Source of the DNA: an uncultured SAR86 cluster bacterium
GTDB taxonomy: Bacteria > Pseudomonadota > Gammaproteobacteria > Magnimaribacterales > AG-339-G14
Assembly: GCA_902514645.1 (NCBI GenBank)
Contig: CABXRO010000012.1
Span: forward strand, 1-32,675
Reading direction: 5' to 3'
Length of the DNA stretch: 32,675 nt
Under the pieces are notes generated by a model. It made no database searches. It was given only the letters and a program-made list of their open reading frames with translations, and was not told where the DNA came from. A program made the translations under genes and the position numbers. Positions 10,319 through 18,414 of the stretch are shown here, piece by piece; within the stretch, counting starts at the first letter, position 1, and every line of letters starts with the position of its first letter.

Positions 10319-11407
10319 ATGAGAGCACAAAACCTTTTTTTAATTTTATTATTTTCATCTGGTCTTTTTCCGGACTATAAATTCGAAACTATTCTTAGTG
10401 ATCTGAATGATGCTTGGAGTTTTGAATTTTTAAGTGAAGACAAAATCATCTATACCGAAATGCCAGGAAAATTAAAGATTACAGATTTTTTAAACGGATC
10501 AACCATTGATATAAAAAATGTTCCAAAAGTTCAATATAGTAGTCAAGGCGGCCTTTCGGAAGTTATCCTAGACCCAGATTTTTCTTCCAATAGAACTCTT
10601 TATCTCAGCTACTCTGCTCGCAACGATGAAGGAAAATCAACTTTGTATTTGATGTCTGCTGAATTAAATAAAGACTCACTTGAAAATAATAAAGTAATTT
10701 TCGAAGCTCAAGCTCCAAGAAGAGTTCCTGTCCACATTGGGGCAAAAATTGCGTTCTTAGAAGACGGCACCATACTCTTAGCAAGTGGAGATGGATTTGA
10801 TCATCGTGAAAAAGCTCAAACTTTAGATAATCATTTTGGAAAAATAATAAGAATAAATAAAGATGGAACAGTTCCTGCAGATAATCCATTTGTAAATGTC
10901 AAAGACGCTTTGCCAGATATCTATTCGTATGGACATAGAAATATGCAAGGCTTGATTGTTATGAAAAACGGGAAAATTTATGAACATGAACATGGCCCTC
11001 GAGGAGGAGACGAAATGAATCTCATAGAGCCTTCTATAAATTATGGTTGGCCTGCAATAACTTACGGTATAGATTATTCGGGTGCTGTGATTAGTCCCTT
11101 CACAGAAAAAGATGGTATGCAACAACCATTGTTGCATTGGACACCATCGATTGCTCCTTCTGATATGATTTTTTATGAAGGAAATAAATATCCCGAATTA
11201 AAAAATAGTTTTTTGGTGACTGCTTTGGTTTCAAAAGATGTAAAGAAAGTAACATTTTCTGAGAGCGGTAAAGATATTCAAGAAAGTCTTTTTGGAAGTT
11301 TGAATTCTAGATTGAGAAATATTCAGGCTTCTCCCAGCGGATTGATTTATCTTCTTACAGATGGTCCTAAGGGAAAATTAATAAAAGTTTTACCGGAAGA
11401 ATTATGA
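10319..11407 (+). CDS. PQQ-dependent glucose/sorbosone (aldose sugar) dehydrogenase family protein
   Basis: Signal peptide, WSFEFLSEDKIIYTEMPGKL, GGLSEVILDPDFSSNRTLYLSY, YSYGHRNMQGL, EHGPRGGDEMNLIEPSINYGWPAITYGIDYSG, WTPSIAPSDMIFYEG. Confidence 0.9.
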   Translation: MRAQNLFLILLFSSGLFPDYKFETILSDLNDAWSFEFLSEDKIIYTEMPGKLKITDFLNGSTIDIKNVPKVQYSSQGGLSEVILDPDFSSNRTLYLSYSARNDEGKSTLYLMSAELNKDSLENNKVIFEAQAPRRVPVHIGAKIAFLEDGTILLASGDGFDHREKAQTLDNHFGKIIRINKDGTVPADNPFVNVKDALPDIYSYGHRNMQGLIVMKNGKIYEHEHGPRGGDEMNLIEPSINYGWPAITYGIDYSGAVISPFTEKDGMQQPLLHWTPSIAPSDMIFYEGNKYPELKNSFLVTALVSKDVKKVTFSESGKDIQESLFGSLNSRLRNIQASPSGLIYLLTDGPKGKLIKVLPEEL

Positions 11408-12240
11408 AAATAGCAAAGTATCCTTTCGCTGTCCTATCTGCAGCTCTTTTTACAGTTATGCTAATAACACCAATTTCCTCGTTATCCAATTTAATCTGGC
11501 TTGCATCTGTTGATATGCCTGTAAGTTTATTTTCTTCTCTAGAGGTTATTTTGTTTGATTTTCAAAGGCTAGGAATAGTCTTATTGGGAGTGGTGAGTCT
11601 TGGTTTCACAGTTGCTTTTGTCGTGGCTGGACTTATTTCAAGATATAGCAGTTTAGGTGGAAAGTATCTTTATGCTGTAGCTGGTTCTGCGGCAATTGGA
11701 TTATCTTTGATTTTAATGGTGGAATTATTGTTTCAAACTCAATTGTTGGGTGGAAATAGAACTTTAATTGGTACCACCTTGCATTGGGGAGCAGGTTTTT
11801 TCGGTGGATACTTTTTTTACAATTTAATTTCAGAAGAAAAAAATTACACCTTTATCATTAGATTTTTGGGAGTTTTCTACGCTTACTTTATTTTAGGCTT
11901 AGTTCTCAATTGGGTATTCACCCCAGTCAGTGCTGCCGCTGAATTTGGTTTTTCCTTATATGAACTTAACTCAGCTGCTCAAAACGCTCTTTTACGAGAC
12001 TTTACTTCTTTTTTTGTAGCAACATTTTTATTTTCAATTTTAGGGGTTATAACTCTAAACCCGGTTTGGTTCTTTTCGGCTGGAATAATCTATATTGGCG
12101 CAGGTATATTTAATCTTGTTGCGATTTACGCACATGGAACTGACTTTAACCAGATTTTTGTTGGTGAATTTGTTTTGGGTAGTTGGCCCATTGCTCTAGG
12201 ACTTGTAATTAGTTATCAACAAAAGAAACTACAAGAGTAG
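11404..12240 (+). CDS. Multi-pass membrane protein of unknown function
   Basis: ATGA overlap with the preceding gene. Several hydrophobic segments (FTVMLITPI, GVVSLGFTVAFVVAGLI, LYAVAGSAAIGLSLILMVELLF, etc.). Confidence 0.75.
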   Translation: MKIAKYPFAVLSAALFTVMLITPISSLSNLIWLASVDMPVSLFSSLEVILFDFQRLGIVLLGVVSLGFTVAFVVAGLISRYSSLGGKYLYAVAGSAAIGLSLILMVELLFQTQLLGGNRTLIGTTLHWGAGFFGGYFFYNLISEEKNYTFIIRFLGVFYAYFILGLVLNWVFTPVSAAAEFGFSLYELNSAAQNALLRDFTSFFVATFLFSILGVITLNPVWFFSAGIIYIGAGIFNLVAIYAHGTDFNQIFVGEFVLGSWPIALGLVISYQQKKLQE

Positions 12241-12248
12241 ATTTGATT

Positions 12249-13055
12249 ATGAATTCTTGGCAAGCAACCGCTTTGAATACAGCTCCAGAATCTGAAAATC
12301 AAATCCACAGCGATGAACTTGCAAAAGAGTATGGTTTCAAAGGAGGCTTAGTTCCAGGTGTAACTGTTTCAGCCTACTTACTTCATCCAGTAATTGAATC
12401 ATTTGGCGAGACGTGGCTGGCAAACGGTTACGCCAAGTGCAAAATTACTTCACCTCTCTATGATGGTGAAACATTTACGGTTTTATCCGAGAACTTGAAG
12501 GAAAATTGCAGTAATACATTTTTAAAGAACCAAAAGGGAAGAATTATTGCTAATGCCGAATCAAAACTTATTAAAAATAAAATCCCAGAACCAAAATTCA
12601 GAGGAGACCTTTTAGTTCAGAAGAATTTTGAAGCACCCAAAGCCTCTTTTGCCGTTTGGGAAGAACTTAAAAAAGACGGTTGTCGAGCATTTGAATTTCA
12701 TTGGGGAGGGAAAGACCCTCTTATTTATCTTTCTGATGAAGTTCTTTTACCAGAAATTTTACAACCTAAAAAGGGAGGCTATGCTAACTTATGTTTTCTT
12801 CTAGGATGTTCTAATTGGATATTGGCTGGTAATGCCTTTATGAATCCTTGGGTTCATTTACAAACTAAATCTCAAAATTATAAGCCAGTCCCTTTTGATA
12901 CCAACCTTATTGCAGAAATGTCGGTTAAAGATTTCTATGAGAAAAAAGGGCATGAATTTATTGAAGTAGAAGTAAATTTATTTGAGAGTGAAACAAAGTC
13001 ATGTGCTATGAGTATCAACTTACTAGCAATTTTTAAACTTAGAAATAAAAAATAA
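12249..13055 (+). CDS. MaoC-like / double hot-dog fold protein
   Basis: HSDELAKEYGFKGGLVPGVTVSAYLLHPVI resembles the hydratase/MaoC G(G/L)(V/I)PG segment; second hot-dog-like C-terminal half. ATG at 12249 preferred over TTG 12243. Confidence 0.65.
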   Translation: MNSWQATALNTAPESENQIHSDELAKEYGFKGGLVPGVTVSAYLLHPVIESFGETWLANGYAKCKITSPLYDGETFTVLSENLKENCSNTFLKNQKGRIIANAESKLIKNKIPEPKFRGDLLVQKNFEAPKASFAVWEELKKDGCRAFEFHWGGKDPLIYLSDEVLLPEILQPKKGGYANLCFLLGCSNWILAGNAFMNPWVHLQTKSQNYKPVPFDTNLIAEMSVKDFYEKKGHEFIEVEVNLFESETKSCAMSINLLAIFKLRNKK

Positions 13056-13469
13056 TTAAGAAGTATCTACTGGTTGAGCTGTATGCAATAAGGTTGCAAC
13101 CAACTTATCTTCTTGATTGTAAATTCTTCCTTCGGAAGTTGCGCTACTTCTTCCTAATTTAATAATTTTAACTTTCATTTTTGCTGGACCTACAGCTAAA
13201 GGTCTGTGAAATAAAACGTGTAAATCAGTCGTCATCGGGGCTTTTTTTTCTGCATAACCAGAAATCATTGCAGCAGAAGTTGCATCGTCCAAAGCAGCTG
13301 TGATCATGCCCCCTTGAACAAAACCCATAGGATTTGAGCATTCTTTTTTGAAATTACAAGAAAAGATTATTTCTTCTTTCATTGTCTCAACATACTTAAG
13401 TTCAAGAAATTCCATTGATGATCCGAAGAATTCTTCTGTAAATTTTTTTAATTTTTTATCATTTTGCAT
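13056..13469 (-). CDS. PaaI-family hot-dog thioesterase
   Basis: NPMGFVQGGMITAALDDATSAAM, TTDLHVLFHRPLAVGPAKMKVKIIKLGRSSATSEGRIYNQEDKLVATLLHT. Confidence 0.88.
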   Translation of the reverse strand: MQNDKKLKKFTEEFFGSSMEFLELKYVETMKEEIIFSCNFKKECSNPMGFVQGGMITAALDDATSAAMISGYAEKKAPMTTDLHVLFHRPLAVGPAKMKVKIIKLGRSSATSEGRIYNQEDKLVATLLHTAQPVDTS

Positions 13470-13473
13470 TTAA

Positions 13474-13632
13474 TTACCTGACTAATTCGCTTGCCAAACT
13501 TCCTAGGACTATAATTGTTACTACAAACCATATCGACCATCCATAAGGCTTCAGAGGACTGCCTTTCATTCTAAGAGAAAACAAAGCCATATAAGAGGCC
13601 ATAATCCATGCTATCAATAAAAAATAAAACAT
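13474..13632 (-). CDS. 52 aa predicted membrane microprotein (not in ORF track)
   Basis: Reverse-strand ORF MFYFLLIAWIMASYMALFSLRMKGSPLKPYGWSIWFVVTIIVLGSLASELVR*, two hydrophobic helices, fits tightly between DUF1330-like and PaaI genes in the same orientation. Confidence 0.6.
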   Translation of the reverse strand: MFYFLLIAWIMASYMALFSLRMKGSPLKPYGWSIWFVVTIIVLGSLASELVR

Positions 13633-13643
13633 ATACAGATTTT

Positions 13644-13946
13644 CTAATACCCTTCTACAACGGCATAGAGCCTTATCGCTCCTCCGTTTAATACTTTTAA
13701 TGCCTGCCGATACTCTTCACTTTCATAAGCACTTATTGCTATCTCATAGGACGGAAACTCAACAACAACATTTCTAGAATATTCATCACCTTCCTTAGTT
13801 TCTTGACGACCGCCCCTTATAATAAATTTACCATTAAATTTTTTTACAACCTCTTCTGCAAGTTTTCCATATTCCTGTTGCTTATCGGATGAGACTACAT
13901 TCGCTTTTGCAACCCAATACCCTTTTTTTGAATTATCTTTAGTCAT
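13644..13946 (-). CDS. DUF1330 domain protein
   Basis: KGYWVAKANV, AEEVVKKFNGKFIIRGGRQETKEG, RNVVVEFPSYEIAISAYESEEYRQAL. Confidence 0.85.
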   Translation of the reverse strand: MTKDNSKKGYWVAKANVVSSDKQQEYGKLAEEVVKKFNGKFIIRGGRQETKEGDEYSRNVVVEFPSYEIAISAYESEEYRQALKVLNGGAIRLYAVVEGY

Positions 13947-13967
13947 GATTTTTATTAATTAATTATT

Positions 13968-14669
13968 CTAAACAAGTGTAATTTTTCTAAACTTTTTTTC
14001 TACTATCTCTTTTTTTTGAAGAAAAACTCTGTAGCTTCCTTTATCTTTTTTGAATACTACAGACTTAAAATCTTTCTCATCTTTTATGTGCAATGCCACG
14101 CCCCCATCCACAGCATAAACGTCTTTAATTTTTCCTTTCGAGAGAAACTTTTTTACAGAAGGTTTTCGTTCAGGCTCCTCATCATAGTGGGGGCAACAAG
14201 TACCTTTAATAAAATTTAAACAAGACATGATTTTTAAATCCGAGGACCAAGAATCGGTAACCCCATGCTGAAACCAGCAAATTGCTCCAGCACTTACACC
14301 GCTCATCACCACTCCATTCCGATATGCAGTTCTTAAAATTTTATCAAGTCCCCAATCTTTCCATACAGCTAACATACTTTTTGTATTCCCACCTCCAACA
14401 AAAATGGCATCTTGATTCAAAATGAGATTTTTTAAATCTGGGGTTCTTTTAAAAAAATCTAAATGTGTAGGATTACAATCTAGTTTTGTAAAAGTGCTGT
14501 AAAAATTAACTTTATAAGCCTCGTTGTCACCAGTTGCTGTAGGGATAAAACATATTTTTGGTTTTTTCTTTTTAGTTTGTTTCAAAATATATTCTTCAAT
14601 TATCCCTTGACCTGGATTGGCGCCAAATCCACCACCTCCAATTGCAATAATATTTCTTGGTTTAGGCAT
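13968..14669 (-). CDS. Peptidase S51 family (dipeptidase E / cyanophycinase-like)
   Basis: IAIGGGGF, ICFIPTATGD, AIFVGGGNTKSMLAVWKDWGL, GVVMSGVSAGAICWF (nucleophile GxSAGA), CCPHYDEE. Confidence 0.9.
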   Translation of the reverse strand: MPKPRNIIAIGGGGFGANPGQGIIEEYILKQTKKKKPKICFIPTATGDNEAYKVNFYSTFTKLDCNPTHLDFFKRTPDLKNLILNQDAIFVGGGNTKSMLAVWKDWGLDKILRTAYRNGVVMSGVSAGAICWFQHGVTDSWSSDLKIMSCLNFIKGTCCPHYDEEPERKPSVKKFLSKGKIKDVYAVDGGVALHIKDEKDFKSVVFKKDKGSYRVFLQKKEIVEKKFRKITLV

Positions 14670-17100
14670 CAGCTCCTCTTAAAACATCCTTAGGTGTTTT
14701 TGCAGTCAAATAAAAAGTAAATAAAGCAGCAATAATACCAATTACTAGAATAGATCCTGAGGCGCCGATTAAAATTACGTCCCAGTAAATTTTAGGGTTA
14801 ATTTCAAATACTATTTCTTCAATAAAAAAAGTTGTCATAACAGCAAGCAAACTACCTAGTACTCCAGCAAAGAATCCAATAGACAGATACTCTAAGAAGG
14901 TATTTTTTTGCATTGTTTTTTTATCTAATCCCAAGGTTTTTAAAATAGCATTTTGCTTTTCTCTTTGTTTAAAGCTTTCTTGGATTGTAGCCAGCATCAA
15001 GAATAATCCTGCTATCAATGTTAGACCAAGAATTAATTTCAAAGCTTGAGAAACTCTTGAAATGATTGATCGGACCTCTGAAATAATAGCTTCTAAAGAA
15101 ATAAATGAAATAGTTGGGAAGGTTTTTACCAATTCAACCGCAAGCTCTTCTTTTTCCTTTGGAATATGGAAAGAGGTAATGTAGGTAGATGAAATTTCTT
15201 TGAAATCATCTGGGTATCCGATTGCAAAAAAATTAGGACTAAAATTCTCCCAATTAACTTCTCTAATACTTTGAATATAGCTATCAATTTTTCTGCCAGA
15301 TACATCAATAAGAATTTCATCATTTAGCTTTAAATCATATCTTTCTGAAATTTCCGAAGAAATAGATATCCCATTTCCTTCCTCCTGGAACCAGCTACCA
15401 GCAATAAGTTCATTTCCTTCTGGAAGATTCTTCATCCAAGTAAAATTGAATGTACGGTCTATTTCTTTTCCAGATAATTTTCTAAAGAATCTTGCACTCG
15501 TTACAGGAAAGATTGGCTCGGAACTTATCTCATTAAGCTTCAGAAATTTTTTTAAATTTTCCATTTGACCTTCATAAATATTAAACAAAAGATTATTAGG
15601 AGCTTTATCAGGAAGAGAGTCTTCCCAAGAAGAAACTAAATTTGTGGAGGCTGAATAGGCTACCAAACTTAAAGCTATTGCAACGGTGACTGAAACGATT
15701 TGCATAGAGTTGAAAAGCTTCCTTCGACTCAATTCAAAGGCAAGCATTTTCATAGGTTTTAAAGGATTCAATCCTAAAGGCTTAATGAAATTGAAAGTGG
15801 TGTAAATAAAGAAAAAAATAAGGCCAGCAAAAGTTAAAATTGCGAAAAAGATAATATTTGTGAGTGCAAAATCTTTAATAAAGAATATCAAAAGAGCATA
15901 AAAACTGCTTAGACCTCCAATTAAATAGAAGGAAGAATTCAACCTATTTAAATTCCTTTCTGAGTTTCTCAAGATTGCATTAGGCGAGAGATTAAAAAGA
16001 TTTCTTAACATTGGATAAGCAAATCCTAGTAAACATAAAAATGCAGTAACGAAGGATATAAAATAAGGCTCTACTCCGGGTAAGGGCAAATTAGTGGGAA
16101 AATAATCTTTCAAAAGCTCTGTGAAGGACAATTGCACAATCCAACCAGCTGCAATTCCCGTAACAAAGGAAAAAAAGGCTATAAAACAAAAAATTAAAAT
16201 ATAAGTATTTCTAATTTGTAAAGGAGACAAACCCAAAGCTTTAAATACAGCTACATAATCGACGTGTCTCCTAGTAAATTGAAGAGAACAAATTGCTATC
16301 GCCAAGGAAGATAAAATTATTGCAAGCAAGGCTCCCAGTAGAAAGAAATTTGAAGCTCTTTCGATAGCTCTGCCAAGAGGGCTAGCTTCATTATCAGGAG
16401 ATGAGATTTCATCACCCGGTTTTTTAATTGATTGAAAAAAAGTTTCTAGTTCAGATATGCTTTCTGGAGGCGCTAGGAAAAGATATGAGTATCTGACTCT
16501 GGAACCAGGTTGAATCACGTTTGCGCTTACTAGGTCTGCAGAATTCATGATTGCTTTAGGAGCAAAAGCAAGAGATCCAGCACCTCTATCAGGTTCGGAA
16601 ATAATAATTCCCCCTACAAGAAAATCCTTTTCTCCGATATTAATTTTTTCGCCAACTGCAGTAGACAGCAGATTGGATAATCGAGCATCTAGCCACACTG
16701 TTCCAGCTTCTGGAGGAGTTTTCTTTATTTCTCTTATATTCTCTTTATTAGCTAATTCTATTTCACCCACCAAAGGATAGGGTGAAGAGATAGATTTTAT
16801 AGAAGCAAGTTGAAATTTTTCTTCAGAAGCTAAAACTGAGCCAAATTCATAAATTACCGTGTAGGCATAATTTCCTTCAGGGAATTCTGTCTTATCCAAA
16901 GCAGAGCTTGATTCAAATTTTAAATCACCCCCAAGGAACTGTTTGGATTCAAACATGAGAGATCCGTCGAGTCGGTCAGTAAAAAAAGTTATGGAAGCAA
17001 CTATGCCAACAGCCAAAGACAGAGATAAAAACATTAAAAGCAACTGTCCCGATTTGAACTCTCTCAAAAAGATTCTCGATGCCAAAGAGACAATTTTCAT
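14662..17100 (-). CDS. ybbP: FtsX-family ABC transporter permease, YbbP-like
   Basis: MKIVSLASRIFLREFKSGQLLLMFLSLSLAVGIVASITFFTDRLDGSL, QFLGGDLKFES, FkALGLSPLQIRN. ATGA overlap with ybbA stop (17097-17100). Confidence 0.9.
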   Translation of the reverse strand: MKIVSLASRIFLREFKSGQLLLMFLSLSLAVGIVASITFFTDRLDGSLMFESKQFLGGDLKFESSSALDKTEFPEGNYAYTVIYEFGSVLASEEKFQLASIKSISSPYPLVGEIELANKENIREIKKTPPEAGTVWLDARLSNLLSTAVGEKINIGEKDFLVGGIIISEPDRGAGSLAFAPKAIMNSADLVSANVIQPGSRVRYSYLFLAPPESISELETFFQSIKKPGDEISSPDNEASPLGRAIERASNFFLLGALLAIILSSLAIAICSLQFTRRHVDYVAVFKALGLSPLQIRNTYILIFCFIAFFSFVTGIAAGWIVQLSFTELLKDYFPTNLPLPGVEPYFISFVTAFLCLLGFAYPMLRNLFNLSPNAILRNSERNLNRLNSSFYLIGGLSSFYALLIFFIKDFALTNIIFFAILTFAGLIFFFIYTTFNFIKPLGLNPLKPMKMLAFELSRRKLFNSMQIVSVTVAIALSLVAYSASTNLVSSWEDSLPDKAPNNLLFNIYEGQMENLKKFLKLNEISSEPIFPVTSARFFRKLSGKEIDRTFNFTWMKNLPEGNELIAGSWFQEEGNGISISSEISERYDLKLNDEILIDVSGRKIDSYIQSIREVNWENFSPNFFAIGYPDDFKEISSTYITSFHIPKEKEELAVELVKTFPTISFISLEAIISEVRSIISRVSQALKLILGLTLIAGLFLMLATIQESFKQREKQNAILKTLGLDKKTMQKNTFLEYLSIGFFAGVLGSLLAVMTTFFIEEIVFEINPKIYWDVILIGASGSILVIGIIAALFTFYLTAKTPKDVLRGADA

Positions 17101-17756
17101 AGGATTTTCCCATCCATCAACTCTATTTTTTGATCGCATCTGTTTGCTAAAGAAAGGTCATGAGTGACAATTATTAGAGCACTTGAAGATTCTTGGAAAG
17201 CATCAAAGATAAGATCTGCAATCATTTCACTATTGTTAGAATCCAAATTTCCAGTTGGCTCATCACAAAAAAGTACTTCCGCTTCACAGGCAAAAGCTCT
17301 TGCTATTGCAACACGTTGTTGTTCTCCTCCTGAAAGATTTTGAGGATAATGCAGCAGTCTGTTCTGCATACCTACTTTTTCAAGATAATTAATCGCAATA
17401 TTTTTTGCGTCTTTTTTATTTTTGAGTTCAAGAGGCAACATTACATTTTCAAGCGCATTAAGACCTGATAAAAGTTCAAAATTTTGAAAAACAAACGCTA
17501 CGGATTCTTTTCTGATAGCAGCTCTTTCTTCTTCTGATAATAAATGAAGAGGCTTTTGATTTATGAAAATTTCTCCTGAGGAAGGTGAATCCAACCCGGC
17601 TAAAATTCCAAGAAGAGTAGACTTCCCAGAACCAGAGGGACCAACGACTGCTAAAGAGGAAGCTGTCTGTAAATTTAAACTTATATCGTCTAGTATGGTA
17701 ATTTCTTGATCATTAAAAATTACCTTTTTAGACAAATTTCTTGCTTCTATAATCAT
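17097..17756 (-). CDS. ybbA: ABC transporter ATP-binding protein, YbbA-like
   Basis: Walker A GPSGSGKST, NLSGGEQQRVAIARAFACEAEVLFCDEPTGNLD, VTHD. ATG at 17756 (MIIEARNLSKK). Confidence 0.93.
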   Translation of the reverse strand: MIIEARNLSKKVIFNDQEITILDDISLNLQTASSLAVVGPSGSGKSTLLGILAGLDSPSSGEIFINQKPLHLLSEEERAAIRKESVAFVFQNFELLSGLNALENVMLPLELKNKKDAKNIAINYLEKVGMQNRLLHYPQNLSGGEQQRVAIARAFACEAEVLFCDEPTGNLDSNNSEMIADLIFDAFQESSSALIIVTHDLSLANRCDQKIELMDGKIL

Positions 17757-17759
17757 CAA

Positions 17760-18386
17760 ATGAATTTTTTAGAAAAAAATGGATTAAAAATATTTACTTT
17801 TTTATTTTTAACTATTTTCTATTCTATCACTGCCAATACAAAGACGCTTTTGATTTTAGGAGATAGTATCTCTGCAGGTTATGGAATAAAAGAATCTGAT
17901 AATTGGGTTAGGTTAATGGAAACTTCAATTAACTCTCTTGGAACTGACTTAAACATAGTAAATTCTAGTGTCTCTGGCGATACTACAATTGGTGGTTTAT
18001 CAAGAATTCAAAGTGACTTAAAAGAATACAAACCCGATTTTGTCTTAATAGAGCTTGGGGGTAATGATGGAATGCGAGGCTATCCAATTGAAAATATTAA
18101 GTCTAATCTTCTAGAAATATCCGATGCCGTCATTGAAGCAAATGCTATTCCTTTGATCATGCAAATTAGAATTCCTCCAAATTTCGGAAAAAGATATGTT
18201 GCCGCTTTTGAAAGCATATACTCTCAGATAGCAGAAGAAAAAAATCTTGTAACGCTATCGTTTTTATTGGAAAAGGTTGCTTTGGATGAAAACTTGATGC
18301 AACCAGATGGGATTCATCCTAATACCAAAGCTCAGCCAATAATTGCCAATCAAGTGCAAGAGGAAATTTTAAGGATCATCAAATAA
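17760..18386 (+). CDS. tesA: SGNH-family acyl-CoA thioesterase I / lysophospholipase L1 (arylesterase)
   Basis: Signal peptide, TLLILGDSISAGYGI, NSSVSGDTTIGGLSRI, ELGGNDGMRG, DGIHPN. Divergent from ybbA-ybbP as in E. coli. Confidence 0.93.
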   Translation: MNFLEKNGLKIFTFLFLTIFYSITANTKTLLILGDSISAGYGIKESDNWVRLMETSINSLGTDLNIVNSSVSGDTTIGGLSRIQSDLKEYKPDFVLIELGGNDGMRGYPIENIKSNLLEISDAVIEANAIPLIMQIRIPPNFGKRYVAAFESIYSQIAEEKNLVTLSFLLEKVALDENLMQPDGIHPNTKAQPIIANQVQEEILRIIK

Positions 18387-18414
18387 ATAATTCTTGAATC
18401 AAGAATTATTTATT
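18382..18414. terminator. Perfect 16-1-16 inverted repeat between convergent tesA and TonB receptor; candidate bidirectional terminator
   Basis: AATAAATAATTCTTGA-A-TCAAGAATTATTTATT. Both stop codons (18384-18386 and 18410-18412) lie in, and pair with, opposite arms. Confidence 0.6.

Noticed and set aside
13053-13058. Back-to-back convergent stop codons TAATTA between the MaoC-like and PaaI genes
   Set aside because: Consistent with general genome compaction; no hairpin or further signal seen.
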